Assembly (NCBI GenBank): GCA_947489425.1
Contig: CANLDL010000004.1
Location: 1-64,000, forward strand
Direction of reading: 5' to 3'
Length of the DNA stretch: 64,000 bases
From: an uncultured Pseudomonadales bacterium
GTDB taxonomy: Bacteria; Pseudomonadota; Gammaproteobacteria; Pseudomonadales; Cellvibrionaceae
This document shows positions 17,033 to 32,469 of the stretch, in pieces (positions within the stretch are counted from its first letter, which is position 1; every line of letters starts with the position of its first letter). The translations under genes and the position numbers were made by a program. The notes below the pieces were generated by a model. It was given only the letters and a program-made list of their open reading frames with translations, was not told the DNA's origin and did not search any database.

Positions 17033-20000
17033 ATGGCTTACTCGTATACAGAGAAAAAACGTATCCGCAAGGATTTTGGCAAATTACCTCATGTAATGGA
17101 TGTTCCTTATTTGCTAGCAATCCAGCTAGATTCATATAAAAAGTTTACCCAAGAAGATACTCCGCTTGAAGAGCGTTTAGAGTCGGGTTTACATGCAGCT
17201 TTTAAATCTGTCATGCCTATTGTGAGTTACTCCGGTAGTGCGGCACTAGAATACGTTAGCTATACTCTTGGCAAAGCTGTATTTGATGTAAAAGAATGTA
17301 CTTTGAGAGGCGCGACCTATGCAGCTCCTCTTCGTGTTAAAGTTAGATTGATCATTTACGATAAAGAATCATCTAATAAAACAATTAAAGATATTAAAGA
17401 ACAAGAAGTCTATATGGGTGAAATTCCATTGATGACTGATAACGGTACTTTTGTTATTAACGGTACCGAGCGTGTTATTGTTTCTCAATTACACCGCTCA
17501 CCTGGTGTGTTCTTCGATCATGATAAAGGTAAGACTCACTCCTCAGGTAAGTTGCTTTATTCAGCACGTATTATTCCTTATCGTGGTTCATGGTTAGACT
17601 TTGAGTTTGACCCTAAAGATTTGGTCTATGTGCGTATCGACCGTCGTCGTAAATTACCAGCAACTATTTTATTACGTGCACTAGGTTACACCTCTGAGCA
17701 AATGCTAGAGATGTTCTTCGAGACCAGCACGTTCGAAGTCAATAAAGATAAAGAATTTTTATTGGATCTTGTACCATCGCGTTTACGTGGTGATATCGCT
17801 ACTTTCGATATTAAGGATGGGAAAGATAAGGTCATTGTTGAAGAAGGTCGTCGTATTACTGCGCGCCATATTCGTAATCTTGAAAAAGCAAAAGTAACTC
17901 AGCTACAAGTGCCAGAGAATTATCTTCTAGGCCGTGCACTGGCTAAAGACGTTATCGATACGGATTCTGGCGAAGTATTATTTGAATGTAATACTGAAAT
18001 TACTGAAGAAGTGTTAGCGCAATTGTTAGAGTCTGGTATTACTCAGATTGAAACTTTGTACACCAACGAACTAGATCGTGGTCCATTCGTATCCGAGACT
18101 TTACGTGTTGACCCATCTCGTACTGAGTTAGAGGCACTCGTTGAAATTTATCGCATGATGCGCCCAGGTGAGCCGCCAACTAAAGAATCTGCTGAGGGCT
18201 TATTCCAAAACTTATTCTTCAGTTCAGATCGTTACGATCTATCGGTTGTGGGTCGTATGAAGTTTAACCGTCGCTTACATCGCGATGAAGACACTGGCGA
18301 AGGTATCTTGTCGAAAGAAGATATCGTTGATGTCATGAAAACTCTTATCGAGATTCGTAACGGTAATGGTGTTGTCGATGATATCGATCACTTGGGTAAC
18401 CGCCGTATCCGTTCAGTGGGCGAAATGGCAGAAAACCAATTCCGCGTTGGTTTAGTCCGTGTTGAACGCGCTGTTAAAGAGCGTTTATCTGTTGCTGAAT
18501 CAGAGGGCCTAATGCCACAGGATCTAGTTAATGCTAAGCCTGTATCGGCTGCCATTAAAGAGTTCTTTGGTTCTTCACAGCTTTCTCAGTTTATGGATCA
18601 AAACAATCCATTGTCTGAAATCACACACAAGCGTCGTGTTTCTGCATTAGGACCTGGTGGCCTTACACGCGAACGTGCAGGTTTTGAGGTGCGTGATGTG
18701 CATCCAACGCATTATGGCCGTGTCTGTCCGATTGAAACGCCAGAGGGACCAAATATTGGTTTGATCAACTCGTTGGCAACTTACGCACGTACGAATAATT
18801 ACGGTTTCTTAGAGAGTCCGTACCGTCGTGTTGTTGATGGCAAAATTACCGATGATATTGATTATTTATCGGCGATTAACGAAGCAGAATTTGTTATTGC
18901 ACAGTCATCTGCAACAATCGATGAAAAAGGTAACTTGACCGAAGAGCTTGTCTCAGCACGTCACATGAATGAATTTACCCTAAAGTCGCCAGAAGACGTT
19001 CAATATATGGATGTGTCTCCGCGTCAGGTAGTTTCTGTTGCTGCATCACTTATCCCGTTCCTAGAGCACGATGATGCTAACCGCGCATTGATGGGTTCGA
19101 ACATGCAGCGTCAAGCAGTGCCTACACTAAAAGCAGATAAGCCTTTAGTGGGTACGGGTATGGAGCGCACGGTTGCACAGGATTCTGGTGTGTGTGTGGT
19201 AGCAAAACGTGGTGGTGTTATCGAGAGCGTTGATGCTGCACGTATTGTTGTACGCACTAACCACGATGAAACTGAAGCCGGTGATGCAGGTGTTGATATT
19301 TACAACCTGACTAAGTACACCCGTTCTAACCAAAACACCTGTATTAATCAGCGCCCAATCGTTCGCGTTGGTGATGCAGTTGCACGCGGCGATATTATGG
19401 CCGATGGCCCTTCTGTCGATATGGGTGAACTGGCGCTTGGTCAGAATATGCGTATTGCCTTTATGCCTTGGAATGGCTACAACTTTGAGGATTCGATCCT
19501 AGTTTCTGAACGTGTTGTACAAGAAGATCGCTTTACAACGATTCACATCCAAGAGCTAACCTGTATTGCTCGCGATACTAAGTTGGGTAGTGAAGAGATT
19601 ACTGCTGATATTCCCAATGTTAGCGAAAGCGCACTCTCTAAATTAGACGAGTCAGGTATCGTCTACATCGGTGCCGAAGTTGGCCCTGGTGATATTTTGG
19701 TGGGTAAAGTGACACCTAAAGGTGAGACTCAATTAACGCCAGAAGAAAAGCTACTACGTGCAATTTTTGGTGAGAAAGCATCTGATGTTAAAGATACTTC
19801 TCAGCGTGTGCCTTCAAGTACTAAGGGTACTGTCATCGACGTTCAAGTTTTTACTCGTGATGGTCTTGAAAAAGATGCGCGTGCAAAAGACATTGAATCT
19901 ATGCAGCTTGAACAAGTACGCAAAGATCTTAATGAAGAATATCGCATTGTTGAAGCAGCTACCTACGAGCGTCTATATACGGCTCTAGTTGGTAATAAAG

Positions 20001-21118
20001 TTGCTAGTGGTAAAGGCGTTAAAAAAGGTACTGTGTTAACGGCAGAGGTTCTCGATAGTCTTGAGAAAGATCAATTGTTTAACCTACGTATGGATGATGA
20101 CAGCTTAAATGAGCAATTAGATCGTGCTGAAGAGCAATTAAAAGACAGCCGTAAGCTACTGGATGAGCGCTTTGAAGATAAAAAAGGTAAGTTGCAAACT
20201 GGCGATGATCTAGCACCAGGGGTGTTAAAAATCGTTAAAGTTTATCTTGCTGTTAAGCGTCGCATTCAGCCTGGTGACAAGATGGCGGGGCGTCACGGTA
20301 ACAAAGGTGTGATCTCGGTGATTATGCCTGTCGAAGATATGCCTTTTGATGAAAATGGCGACCCGATCGATATCGTACTTAACCCATTGGGTGTTCCTTC
20401 TCGAATGAACGTTGGACAGGTGTTAGAAATGCACTTAGGTCTTGCGGCTAAAGAGTTAGGTAAAAAGATCGATGGTATGGTGCGCGAGCAAAAAGCCGTT
20501 GCTGAGATTCGTAAGCTCTTAGAAGAGATCTACAATGAGATCGGTGATGCGCGTATCAAAGAAGATTTGCCAAGCTTTAGCGATGCAGAAATTCTTGAGC
20601 TTGCCAAAAACTTGGCCGGTGGTGTACCAATGGCCACGCGTGCATTTGATGGTGCTAAAGAAGTCGAAATTAAAAAGTTACTGAAATTAGCGGGTATGCC
20701 GGAGAGTGGTCAAATGACCTTGTTTGATGGCCGTTCGGGTGATGCATTTAGTCGTGCTGTTACTGTCGGTTATATGTACATGCTCAAACTCAATCACTTG
20801 GTTGATGATAAAATGCATGCACGTTCGACCGGTTCTTACAGCTTGGTTACACAGCAGCCTCTTGGTGGTAAAGCACAATTTGGTGGTCAGCGCTTTGGTG
20901 AGATGGAAGTCTGGGCACTCGAAGCATACGGTGCTGCTTATACCTTACAAGAAATGTTAACGGTTAAATCCGATGATGTTGCAGGTCGTACCAAAATGTA
21001 TAAAAACATTGTTGATGGTGATCATCGCATGGAACCGGGTATGCCAGAATCCTTTAATGTACTTGTTAAAGAGATTCGCTCACTGGGTATCAATATGGAG
21101 TTGGAAAACGACTCTTAG
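17033..21118 (+). CDS. rpoB: RNA polymerase beta subunit
   Basis: The catalytic core beta subunit, 1361 residues (E. coli 1342). The rifampicin pocket reads [23 protein letters not shown], with the residues usual in sensitive strains. [22 protein letters not shown], the catalytic-site [12 protein letters not shown] and the C-terminal [24 protein letters not shown] are conserved. The ATG follows CTGAGGAATACAG. rpoC begins 109 nt downstream. Confidence 0.99.
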   Translation: MAYSYTEKKRIRKDFGKLPHVMDVPYLLAIQLDSYKKFTQEDTPLEERLESGLHAAFKSVMPIVSYSGSAALEYVSYTLGKAVFDVKECTLRGATYAAPLRVKVRLIIYDKESSNKTIKDIKEQEVYMGEIPLMTDNGTFVINGTERVIVSQLHRSPGVFFDHDKGKTHSSGKLLYSARIIPYRGSWLDFEFDPKDLVYVRIDRRRKLPATILLRALGYTSEQMLEMFFETSTFEVNKDKEFLLDLVPSRLRGDIATFDIKDGKDKVIVEEGRRITARHIRNLEKAKVTQLQVPENYLLGRALAKDVIDTDSGEVLFECNTEITEEVLAQLLESGITQIETLYTNELDRGPFVSETLRVDPSRTELEALVEIYRMMRPGEPPTKESAEGLFQNLFFSSDRYDLSVVGRMKFNRRLHRDEDTGEGILSKEDIVDVMKTLIEIRNGNGVVDDIDHLGNRRIRSVGEMAENQFRVGLVRVERAVKERLSVAESEGLMPQDLVNAKPVSAAIKEFFGSSQLSQFMDQNNPLSEITHKRRVSALGPGGLTRERAGFEVRDVHPTHYGRVCPIETPEGPNIGLINSLATYARTNNYGFLESPYRRVVDGKITDDIDYLSAINEAEFVIAQSSATIDEKGNLTEELVSARHMNEFTLKSPEDVQYMDVSPRQVVSVAASLIPFLEHDDANRALMGSNMQRQAVPTLKADKPLVGTGMERTVAQDSGVCVVAKRGGVIESVDAARIVVRTNHDETEAGDAGVDIYNLTKYTRSNQNTCINQRPIVRVGDAVARGDIMADGPSVDMGELALGQNMRIAFMPWNGYNFEDSILVSERVVQEDRFTTIHIQELTCIARDTKLGSEEITADIPNVSESALSKLDESGIVYIGAEVGPGDILVGKVTPKGETQLTPEEKLLRAIFGEKASDVKDTSQRVPSSTKGTVIDVQVFTRDGLEKDARAKDIESMQLEQVRKDLNEEYRIVEAATYERLYTALVGNKVASGKGVKKGTVLTAEVLDSLEKDQLFNLRMDDDSLNEQLDRAEEQLKDSRKLLDERFEDKKGKLQTGDDLAPGVLKIVKVYLAVKRRIQPGDKMAGRHGNKGVISVIMPVEDMPFDENGDPIDIVLNPLGVPSRMNVGQVLEMHLGLAAKELGKKIDGMVREQKAVAEIRKLLEEIYNEIGDARIKEDLPSFSDAEILELAKNLAGGVPMATRAFDGAKEVEIKKLLKLAGMPESGQMTLFDGRSGDAFSRAVTVGYMYMLKLNHLVDDKMHARSTGSYSLVTQQPLGGKAQFGGQRFGEMEVWALEAYGAAYTLQEMLTVKSDDVAGRTKMYKNIVDGDHRMEPGMPESFNVLVKEIRSLGINMELENDS

Positions 21119-21227
21119 TATTGAGACGCAGTGTTTGACTGGCTCTTGTATGAGAGCCGGTCAGTTAAAATGGCAGAGCTTGTATTAAGCAACTCAAAGA
21201 ATTTAATTCCCAATTGGAGGAAGAACC

Positions 21228-25451
<4,224 letters not shown>

Positions 25452-25494
25452 GTCGCTTTTTTAAAGACTTACTAATGTCTTACAGTAAAATCGT

Positions 25495-25521
25495 AAAAGC
25501 CTCCAATATGGAGGCTTTTTT
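25495..25521 (+). terminator. Terminator after rpoC
   Basis: A stem AAAAGCCTCC / GGAGGCTTTT with a 5-nt loop and T tract. It ends the rplKAJL-rpoBC transcription unit. Confidence 0.92.
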
Positions 25522-25644
25522 ATTGCTATAGATTTAAGTTATTGGTTGAACTGTCTTTATCATGCTCTAATAATGACCTATATTTCACTAAGTACCTTAT
25601 AAACGTTTAATTATTTGTCGAATAATAAAGAAGTGTTGTTGTAC

Positions 25645-26589
25645 ATGGCTGTTCAAAAATTACTATTTGTTGTCTTTATTTTATTTCCCAGTTTGTTGTC
25701 CGCAAAAGCCATCAGTGAAGATGTGCTGTCCAATAATCCCCTGTTAGATCAACCTGCTGCACTGATCGATGTCGCACCGAGCTATCGTTATGCCTTAATA
25801 GCCGAGTTAGAGCTTGGTAAGTTACATATCTATGAGCGTAACGCGTCGAGTAGCTTTGATTTGATTAAAACCATGGAAGTGTCGATTGGTAAAGAGGGTA
25901 TTGGTAAAGAGGTTGAGGGCGATAATAAAACACCTATTGGTGTGTATCGTATTATTAGCCATCTCACTAATTTTCAGTTAGATGATTTTTATGGGCATGC
26001 GGCTTACCCTATCAACTACCCTAATGCATGGGATCGCCTCCATAAAAGGACTGGTCACGGTATCTGGTTGCACGCTGAGCCCGTTGGTACCTACGAGAAA
26101 ACTCGCCCTTATCTTGATAGTAATGGTTGTGTTGTTATGTCCAATAACGATATTGATGAGCTTGCCATGTATTTAGATATTGGTTATACCTACTTTGTAT
26201 CAACACCAAAAATGAAAATGACCTCAGTTGAACAAAATAAAGCATTGCGTGAGAAAATTTATGCGCGTATGCACGAGTGGGAAGCTGCTTGGGAATCTAG
26301 GGATAACGATGCGTATTTAAGTTTATATTCCAAAAACTTCGATAATCTACAACACGATTGGACATCTTGGGTGAGCTATAAAAAACGTGTAAATGGCTCT
26401 AAAAAATTTATCGATATTGGTTTTTCCGATGTCGGTATTTATGCCTACCCTAACGAGGAAGATTTATATTGGGTGGAGTTTTATCAATCCTACCGCAGTA
26501 GTAACTACCGTTCACGGGGTTGGAAGCGACAATTATGGCAGCGTGATCCTGATGGAGAGCTGCGCATTATTTATGAAGGCGGCGGCTAG
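25645..26589 (+). CDS. L,D-transpeptidase-fold protein with C-terminal NTF2-like domain (Csd6/Pgp2-like)
   Basis: A 314-residue exported protein with signal peptide MAVQKLLFVVFILFPSLLSAKA. The YkuD catalytic domain (about 45-187) has GHGIWLHAEP (about 138-146) and the cysteine motif SNGCVVMSN (159-167, C162), where the usual S/T-H-G-C reads S-N-G-C. The C-terminal 110 residues (KIYARMHEWEAAWESRDNDAYLSLYSKNF and after) look like an NTF2/SnoaL-type domain. This pairing is known from H. pylori Csd6 and Campylobacter Pgp2, which are L,D-carboxypeptidases shaping the cell, so trimming of peptidoglycan tetrapeptides is as likely as cross-linking. A TTG at 25615 would add 10 residues before the signal peptide; ATG 25645 is preferred. 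It converges on an M14 peptidase with 4-nt overlap. Confidence 0.82.
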   Translation: MAVQKLLFVVFILFPSLLSAKAISEDVLSNNPLLDQPAALIDVAPSYRYALIAELELGKLHIYERNASSSFDLIKTMEVSIGKEGIGKEVEGDNKTPIGVYRIISHLTNFQLDDFYGHAAYPINYPNAWDRLHKRTGHGIWLHAEPVGTYEKTRPYLDSNGCVVMSNNDIDELAMYLDIGYTYFVSTPKMKMTSVEQNKALREKIYARMHEWEAAWESRDNDAYLSLYSKNFDNLQHDWTSWVSYKKRVNGSKKFIDIGFSDVGIYAYPNEEDLYWVEFYQSYRSSNYRSRGWKRQLWQRDPDGELRIIYEGGG

Positions 26590-27500
26590 TTAGCACCATT
26601 TTGTAGTTTGCTTTTTTTAATCTTGGGTATTTCACGAGATAGCCAGCGAACTAAATCAATCCACATGGCTGATATCTCTCCATTGCTTGGCATAATACCT
26701 GCCGAGGCAAGTTCAACCGTAACAACGGGCAAATCAAGATCAACTCCTGCATAATTACCTAATGAGCCAGGGTAGGTGCCTAACTGTCGAAGTTTGAGGC
26801 GACCTAATTTATTGGGTGCATTTTGCGGGCCGTCGTAGTCGACCAGACTGTGTGGTGCATGTACGGCAATAATTACGTCGGGTTTAAAAGTTTTTATTGT
26901 CTCAATAAACCATTGAGTTTCAAGCTCGCTATTAGCTTTTGGGCCGGGGTAGCGTCTTGGGTTTTTATAGGTTCTATTTTCCCAGTAATCAAGCGCTAGC
27001 GCATCCCAATCTTGCGAGGGAAAATTACGGTTAATATCAACACCATTGGCATTTTGACGTTGTGCGCGCCTAAAGTGCAGTAATCCATCGGGGTTGAGTA
27101 GGGGGATTACTTGCCAATGAAAAAGCCCTGAATGAAATTGATTAAGTTTATCCATCCATTTGAACATGATGGAAATAGCTGAATATTCATCACCATGAAT
27201 ACCGCCCATAAGCAAAACACGGCCCAGTGGTACCTTTGCTTTTAAGGGAGGATAGATTTTATAGGCGAGAGGGCGCCCCTTTGTTGTGTAGTTGCCACTA
27301 CTAATAAGTTTTTGTTGATGGCAATTATTAATAGTGACGCTGCCTAGCTTACGGCCTACCTCTTTGCACAATGATGAAACGGTATTTTTCGAATCAGCAT
27401 TAGCTGAGTTAGCTGCTATTAAGGAAAAAACAAATACGGCTATACATTTATTTATATGCCTATATGCAAAGCGATAGCGAGTTAAAAAATCCAATAACAT
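26586..27500 (-). CDS. M14 zinc carboxypeptidase, MpaA-like murein peptide amidase
   Basis: A 304-residue protein with an N-terminal hydrophobic signal (about 18-35, ANSANA cleavage region). Zinc ligands are H102 and E105 in GGIHGDEY, with the third His in AVHAPH (214 or 217). NPDG (136-139), DINRNFP (155-161) and the catalytic Glu in TVELASAG (E263) complete the M14 signature. The closest functional relative is MpaA, which cleaves gamma-D-Glu-meso-diaminopimelate in murein tripeptides. MpaA of E. coli is cytoplasmic, whereas this one seems exported. Its 3' end overlaps the L,D-transpeptidase-like gene by 4 nt, and both point to cell-wall peptide turnover. Confidence 0.83.
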   Translation of the reverse strand: MLLDFLTRYRFAYRHINKCIAVFVFSLIAANSANADSKNTVSSLCKEVGRKLGSVTINNCHQQKLISSGNYTTKGRPLAYKIYPPLKAKVPLGRVLLMGGIHGDEYSAISIMFKWMDKLNQFHSGLFHWQVIPLLNPDGLLHFRRAQRQNANGVDINRNFPSQDWDALALDYWENRTYKNPRRYPGPKANSELETQWFIETIKTFKPDVIIAVHAPHSLVDYDGPQNAPNKLGRLKLRQLGTYPGSLGNYAGVDLDLPVVTVELASAGIMPSNGEISAMWIDLVRWLSREIPKIKKSKLQNGAN

Positions 27501-27548
27501 CCAATGCTTCCCTGATAATTATTATCTAAATCATAGTCCAAGAATCAG

Positions 27549-28019
27549 TTATTGGATAACATCTTGTTTATCGCCAAACCCAGTAAGGCGTTTTAATAAG
27601 CTATTGGGCGATTTTAAATCTATTATCACAAGCGTTAATGCACAGGCCCATGTTATACATGCCATGCCAAATAAAATACCAGCATCGTCCCCTATTTGTT
27701 GTGTTGTGTTAGCATCAAAGTGCGGCATAACAATACCCAAAGGCGTAAATAAATGAAAGAAAATAGCGCCAGACATAATACCCAGTGCCCCCAGCGCTGC
27801 TAGAGGGCGTACAGGGGTAAATAATAAAATAGCGGTAACTAATTCGGCAGTACCAATCATGTAGCCGCCATAAGCGCCAAACCAGGCAAAGCCTGACCAT
27901 TCAGCCAAGGTGCCAAAGATATGTTGGGTCTCTAATGAATTGCCAAATTTAAACGGTAGCGATTGGAGAAAAACAAAAGCAATAAACACAGATAAAAGGA
28001 TAGGTACCCACTTTTTCAT
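27549..28019 (-). CDS. DoxX-like membrane protein
   Basis: A 156-residue integral membrane protein with four hydrophobic segments (about 5-24, 44-66, 74-95 and 112-133). The layout, PFKFGNSLETQHIFGTLAEWSG followed by a GTAELVTAILLFTPVRPLAALGA helix, matches the DoxX-like family. The biochemical role is unknown, though some members link to thiol/redox homeostasis. A thioredoxin-like gene lies 94 nt upstream on the same strand, so a shared transcript is possible. Confidence 0.72.
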   Translation of the reverse strand: MKKWVPILLSVFIAFVFLQSLPFKFGNSLETQHIFGTLAEWSGFAWFGAYGGYMIGTAELVTAILLFTPVRPLAALGALGIMSGAIFFHLFTPLGIVMPHFDANTTQQIGDDAGILFGMACITWACALTLVIIDLKSPNSLLKRLTGFGDKQDVIQ

Positions 28020-28113
28020 AATAATTCCAGTTCCAGGCTAATTTTAATTGGCGGTATCTTACCGCATTATTGATTTTATAGAGTGCTAATATAGTAACAA
28101 GTTGCCGACAAAA

Positions 28114-28578
28114 TTATCTAGAGGCGACAAGAGACGACAATGCTCGTTGAATATCTTCTTGTGAGCTGACGCCTTGCATCGTGTTAACTCTATTTCCCTT
28201 TTTATCAAAAAATAATAATGTGACATGAGGGACATTATAACGTTGTGCAAAGCGTCCACCTTTATTCGTTTTGATATTGGCAGTTTTAAATTCTATTTTG
28301 TCCTTAAATTCGCCCTTAACAGCAGCAACATTTCTTTTTAGCTGGTTACAGAGTTGACAATTAGGGTCGTGAATTTGCACAACAGTTGCAGTACGACCAT
28401 TGCCAATAACTGATAAATCATGCTCTATTCTAGATTGATTACTCGAAAAATATAATGGGATGGCAAGCACTGCTGCTAAACAGATTAAAATAGATACTCG
28501 TTTGGCGAGCCTTTTCCAATTAAATCCCTTCTTCTTGACGCTATTGTTCTTGTTTTTTCTCTTGCGCTTGTTGCCCAT
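28114..28578 (-). CDS. Membrane-anchored thioredoxin-like protein
   Basis: A 154-residue protein. The very basic N-terminus (KRKRKNKNNSVKKK) is followed by one transmembrane helix (about 28-46) and a periplasmic thioredoxin-fold domain. The redox motif is CQLC (C74, C77) in IHDPNCQLCNQL, and a cis-proline lies in YNVPHVTLLFF. The motif differs from classical CGPC/CxxC pairs of DsbA or TrxA, so substrate and direction of electron flow are open. Confidence 0.78.
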   Translation of the reverse strand: MGNKRKRKNKNNSVKKKGFNWKRLAKRVSILICLAAVLAIPLYFSSNQSRIEHDLSVIGNGRTATVVQIHDPNCQLCNQLKRNVAAVKGEFKDKIEFKTANIKTNKGGRFAQRYNVPHVTLLFFDKKGNRVNTMQGVSSQEDIQRALSSLVASR

Positions 28579-28781
28579 AGTATTTGCCTGAATATATCTA
28601 TATAAGTTCTTGCTAACTTTAGTGAATAACGCTCTGTAGAGCTAGCGTTTTATGCTGTATGGTTATGTTTGTCATACTAATTATTATGTCATGTGTATAG
28701 TCGAGCTCTAGAATGACATTAATGATTGTAAAGGAATGATTCTCATCGAATCAATTCAGGTGTTTTAACCTTGCAGTCTTC

Positions 28782-28810
28782 TTGACGTAGCAAAATTCTA
28801 TCCGTACAAT
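28782..28810 (+). promoter_or_regulatory. Sigma-70 promoter of the str operon
   Basis: -35 TTGACG, 17-bp spacer, -10 TACAAT, then GC-rich discriminator GCGCCAC. It is about 130 nt upstream of rpsL. Confidence 0.82.
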
Positions 28811-28943
28811 GCGCCACCCTTGTTTTAAGGGGGATAGGTCTATGGATAAATCATATTGCTATCTTTAATTATTAATTACTGCTGAATTAGCCCGTAAATA
28901 CTGGGTTAAATAGTAGTTTAACAACTATTTTGGAGTTTATTTC

Positions 28944-29315
28944 ATGGCAACGATCAACCAATTGGTTCGTAAGCCTAGAAAGCGTAAAGTACAAAAGAGT
29001 GACGTGCCTGCATTGCAAGCTAATCCTCAAAAACGTGGTGTATGTACTCGTGTATATACCACTACACCAAAGAAGCCAAACTCAGCCTTGCGTAAAGTGT
29101 GCCGTGTGCGCCTAACCAACGGTTTCGAGGTGTCTTCGTATATTGGTGGTGAAGGACATAACTTGCAAGAGCATAGTGTGGTATTGATTCGTGGCGGTCG
29201 TGTAAAAGATTTGCCAGGTGTTCGTTATCACACGGTTCGCGGTAGCTTAGATACCTCTGGTGTCTCTGACCGTAAGCAAGGTCGTTCTAAGTACGGTACT
29301 AAGCGTCCTAAGTAA
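28944..29315 (+). CDS. rpsL: 30S ribosomal protein S12
   Basis: S12 sits at the decoding centre and controls accuracy. It has 123 residues starting [13 protein letters not shown]. The streptomycin-relevant segments read [12 protein letters not shown] and [13 protein letters not shown], with both key lysines present, so no resistance change is visible. It is the first gene of the str operon behind a strong promoter. Confidence 0.98.
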   Translation: MATINQLVRKPRKRKVQKSDVPALQANPQKRGVCTRVYTTTPKKPNSALRKVCRVRLTNGFEVSSYIGGEGHNLQEHSVVLIRGGRVKDLPGVRYHTVRGSLDTSGVSDRKQGRSKYGTKRPK

Positions 29316-29456
29316 TAGGTCGCTTGTTACTGTTCTACAGTACTACAGCTTTTTAAGTAACAAACTAAGAGTAAGGCTAAGCAGCTCATTTTATTAAAGT
29401 GATTTGTCTTAGAATTAACCTGAAACAGAGGCCGAGGCCATAAAGAGGCGAATACA

Positions 29457-29927
29457 ATGCCAAGAAGAAGAGTCGTCGCGAAGCGAGAGATACTACCAGA
29501 TCCTAAGTTTGGAGATCTTAAGCTTGCGAAATTTATGAACATTTTGATGGTAAGCGGTAAAAAAGCCGTTGCTGAGCGTATCGTTTACGGTGCGCTTGAT
29601 ATCGTCAGTGAGAAATCGGGTAAAGATGCGCTTGAATGCTTTAGTGAAGCCTTAGAAGCAATCGCTCCTCTCGTCGAAGTTAAAGCTCGTCGTGTAGGTG
29701 GTGCTACTTACCAAGTGCCTGTTGAAGTACGTCCAGCTCGTCGCGAAGCGTTAGCAATGCGTTGGTTGGTAGAGTACTCGCGCAAGCGTAGCGAAAAATC
29801 AATGCCTGCTCGTCTAGCAGGTGAATTATTAGATGCATCACAAGGTAAAGGTGCATCAGTTAAGAAGCGTGAAGATGTGCATCGTATGGCAGAAGCCAAC
29901 AAAGCCTTCTCTCATTACCGTTTCTAA
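29457..29927 (+). CDS. rpsG: 30S ribosomal protein S7
   Basis: S7 nucleates assembly of the 16S 3' domain. It has 156 residues with [41 protein letters not shown] and [21 protein letters not shown] conserved. AGAGGCGAAT precedes the ATG. A terminator and a 388-nt structured spacer separate it from fusA, which is unusual for the str operon. Confidence 0.98.
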   Translation: MPRRRVVAKREILPDPKFGDLKLAKFMNILMVSGKKAVAERIVYGALDIVSEKSGKDALECFSEALEAIAPLVEVKARRVGGATYQVPVEVRPARREALAMRWLVEYSRKRSEKSMPARLAGELLDASQGKGASVKKREDVHRMAEANKAFSHYRF

Positions 29928-29945
29928 TCATCATTTGATGAATCT

Positions 29946-29973
29946 AAAAAGGCAGCATTATCGCTGCCTTTTT
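29946..29973 (+). terminator. Terminator after rpsG
   Basis: An 11-bp stem AAAAAGGCAGC / GCTGCCTTTTT with a 6-nt loop and T tract, within the str operon. Confidence 0.88.
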
Positions 29974-29977
29974 TATG

Positions 29978-30220
29978 CCCTCCATGGAGGGAGGGTAGAT
30001 CAAAAATACAGGAGTAATTTTTGACTGTGCAGGATGTGCGGGCAGAAAATTGCTCCTTGCATTTTCTGCACTTCCGCCGGTCGCTAACGGCTCCATGCCT
30101 CACGCGACACTTGTACATCCGTGTACATCGTGGCGGTCGTATCCCGCGAGCGCATGGATGCACAAGAGCGGGGCACGCTCTTCATGCAAAGAGAGTGCAT
30201 CAAAAATCTAGGGCATGTCA
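29978..30220. repeat. Structured repeat-like element between rpsG and fusA
   Basis: A run of perfect inverted repeats: CCCTCCATGGAGGG (29978-29991); TCAAAAAT / ATTTTTGA (30000-30024); GCAGAAAAT / ATTTTCTGC (30042-30069); GATGCAC / GTGCATC (30157-30201) enclosing AAGAGCG / CGCTCTT. A GTACATCCGTGTACAT segment is also present. Small frames in it are not credible genes. It looks like a composite of intergenic repeats inserted into the str operon. Confidence 0.6.
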
Positions 30221-30315
30221 GAATGGGTGTGCACAATTCCTTATATCCAGCACCATGCCTGATTCGCAAGTAACTTATATAAACTAAATAAAGATACTCA
30301 TCGGAGAACTCTACA

Positions 30316-32415
30316 GTGTCACGCAAAACGCCTATTTCACGTTATCGCAATATTGGTATCGTCGCGCATGTTGATGCGGGTAAGACGACAACAACCGAGC
30401 GTGTATTATTTTATACCGGCCTTTCTCACAAAATTGGTGAGGTGCACGATGGTGCAGCAACAATGGACTGGATGGAGCAAGAGCAGGAGCGTGGCATCAC
30501 TATTACCTCTGCTGCGACTACATGCTTTTGGGCGGGTATGCAGCAGCAGTACGATCAGCATCGTATTAATATTATCGATACTCCTGGGCACGTTGACTTT
30601 ACTATTGAGGTAGAGCGGTCATTACGTGTGCTCGATGGCGCCGTTGTTGTGCTGTGCGGCTCCTCTGGTGTGCAACCACAAACCGAGACTGTTTGGCGCC
30701 AGGCCAATAAGTACGAAGTGCCACGTATGGTGTTTGTTAATAAAATGGATCGTGCTGGTGCGGACTTTATGAGTGTTGTCGAGCAGCTCAAAGAGCGCTT
30801 GGGTGCTAATCCGGTGCCGATGCAGATGACCATTGGTTCTGAAGATGAATTCAAAGGCGTTGTTGACCTTGTTAAGATGAAAGCCATTTTGTGGAATGAG
30901 GCTGACCAAGGTATGACTTTTGATTACGCTGATATTCCTGACGACATGCTTGCAGAGTGCGAAGAAATGCGTGAGCAGCTAGTTGAAGCTGCTGCGGAGG
31001 CAACTGATGAGGTGATGGAAAAGTATCTCGAAGGTGAAGAGCTAACAGAAGAAGAAATTAAAGCCGGTATTCGTGCTCGTACATTGGCTAATGAGATCGT
31101 GCCTATTTTTGGTGGTTCTGCCTTTAAAAATAAAGGTGTACAAGCGGTGCTTGATGCTGTTATCGAATATTTACCATCACCGCAAGAAGTTAAAGCGATT
31201 GAAGGTACGCTTGATGATGGTGAAACCATTGCCTCTCGAGAAGCTGAAGATGATGCCCCTTTTGCGGCTCTTGCCTTCAAGATTGCAACAGATCCATTTG
31301 TGGGTACCTTAACCTTCTTTAGGGTTTACTCGGGTAAGCTTGAAAGTGGTACCGCTGTTTATAATTCTGTTAAAGGTAAGCGCGAGCGCGTTGGTCGTAT
31401 GGTGCAAATGCACGCCAACTCCCGTGAAGAAATTAAAGAAGTATTGGCAGGCGATATAGCAGCAGCTATCGGCCTAAAAGATGTCACCACAGGTGATACG
31501 CTTTGCTCTGAAGGTGGCAAGATTATTCTTGAGCGTATGGAATTCCCTGAGCCGGTTATTTCTGTAGCTGTTGAGCCAAGATCGCAAGCTGACCAAGAAA
31601 AAATGGGTATTGCTTTGGGTAAGCTTGCACAAGAAGACCCTTCTTTTAGAGTGAAAACCGACGAAGAAACAGGTCAGACAATTATCTCGGGGATGGGTGA
31701 GCTGCACCTTGATATCCTAGTTGATCGTATGCGTCGTGAATTCAGTGTTGAGGCGAATATCGGTAAGCCGCAGGTAGCCTATCGCGAACGTATCAGTACT
31801 ACTTCTGAGATTGAAGGTAAGTTTGTTCGTCAGTCTGGTGGTCGTGGTCAGTATGGTCATGTGTGGATTAAGTTTGAGCCTGCCGAAGATAACAATGCTG
31901 AAGGTCTGGAGTTTGTTAACGAAATCGTTGGCGGCACAGTGCCTAAGGAATATATTCCAGCAGTAGAAAAAGGCATCTCTGAGCAAATGAAAAATGGTGT
32001 GCTAGCGGGGTACCCTCTACTGGGCTTAAAGGCGACACTTTACGATGGTTCGTTTCATGACGTTGATTCTAACGAAATGGCTTTTAAAATTGCGGGTTCT
32101 TTGGCAACTAAAAAGCTGGCCGACGAAGGCGGCGCTAAATTGCTAGAGCCTATGATGCATGTTGAGGTTGTTACGCCCGAAGAGAACATGGGTGATGTTG
32201 TGGGAGACCTTAATCGTCGTCGCGGTATTATTTTGGGTATGGAGGAGAGTCCTGCAGGTAAAATTGTTAATGCCGAGGTGCCCTTGGCCGCTATGTTCGG
32301 TTATGCCACAGATCTTCGGTCTGCAACTCAAGGGCGTGCGACCTTTAGTATGGAGTTTAAAGAATATGCAGAGGCGCCGGCTAAAGTTTCTGAAGAGATT
32401 ATTGCAAAACATTAA
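30316..32415 (+). CDS. fusA: Elongation factor G, copy 1
   Basis: EF-G drives ribosomal translocation and, with RRF, recycling. It has 699 residues. G domain motifs are [12 protein letters not shown] (17-28), [23 protein letters not shown] and [11 protein letters not shown]. Domain IV and the RRRG-containing C-terminal part ([15 protein letters not shown]) are present. It starts at GTG with CGGAGAAC upstream. It lies in its usual place before tuf2 and so is the housekeeping EF-G. Confidence 0.97.
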   Translation: MSRKTPISRYRNIGIVAHVDAGKTTTTERVLFYTGLSHKIGEVHDGAATMDWMEQEQERGITITSAATTCFWAGMQQQYDQHRINIIDTPGHVDFTIEVERSLRVLDGAVVVLCGSSGVQPQTETVWRQANKYEVPRMVFVNKMDRAGADFMSVVEQLKERLGANPVPMQMTIGSEDEFKGVVDLVKMKAILWNEADQGMTFDYADIPDDMLAECEEMREQLVEAAAEATDEVMEKYLEGEELTEEEIKAGIRARTLANEIVPIFGGSAFKNKGVQAVLDAVIEYLPSPQEVKAIEGTLDDGETIASREAEDDAPFAALAFKIATDPFVGTLTFFRVYSGKLESGTAVYNSVKGKRERVGRMVQMHANSREEIKEVLAGDIAAAIGLKDVTTGDTLCSEGGKIILERMEFPEPVISVAVEPRSQADQEKMGIALGKLAQEDPSFRVKTDEETGQTIISGMGELHLDILVDRMRREFSVEANIGKPQVAYRERISTTSEIEGKFVRQSGGRGQYGHVWIKFEPAEDNNAEGLEFVNEIVGGTVPKEYIPAVEKGISEQMKNGVLAGYPLLGLKATLYDGSFHDVDSNEMAFKIAGSLATKKLADEGGAKLLEPMMHVEVVTPEENMGDVVGDLNRRRGIILGMEESPAGKIVNAEVPLAAMFGYATDLRSATQGRATFSMEFKEYAEAPAKVSEEIIAKH

Positions 32416-32469
32416 TTATTTTACTTTTTATATTAAGAGGTTCATTAAATACCTCAGAGGGATATAACA

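Noticed and set aside
28720-28760. Fur-like sequence (AATGATTCTCAT) before the str promoter
   Set aside because: Only one half resembles a Fur box; there is no reason for iron control of rpsL and it may be chance in AT-rich DNA.
29924-30326. Short frames on both strands in the rpsG-fusA gap
   Set aside because: They consist of inverted repeats and lack start signals.
32416-32469. Separate promoter for tuf2
   Set aside because: The 54-nt gap to fusA1 has no -35/-10 pair; cotranscription with fusA1 is more likely.
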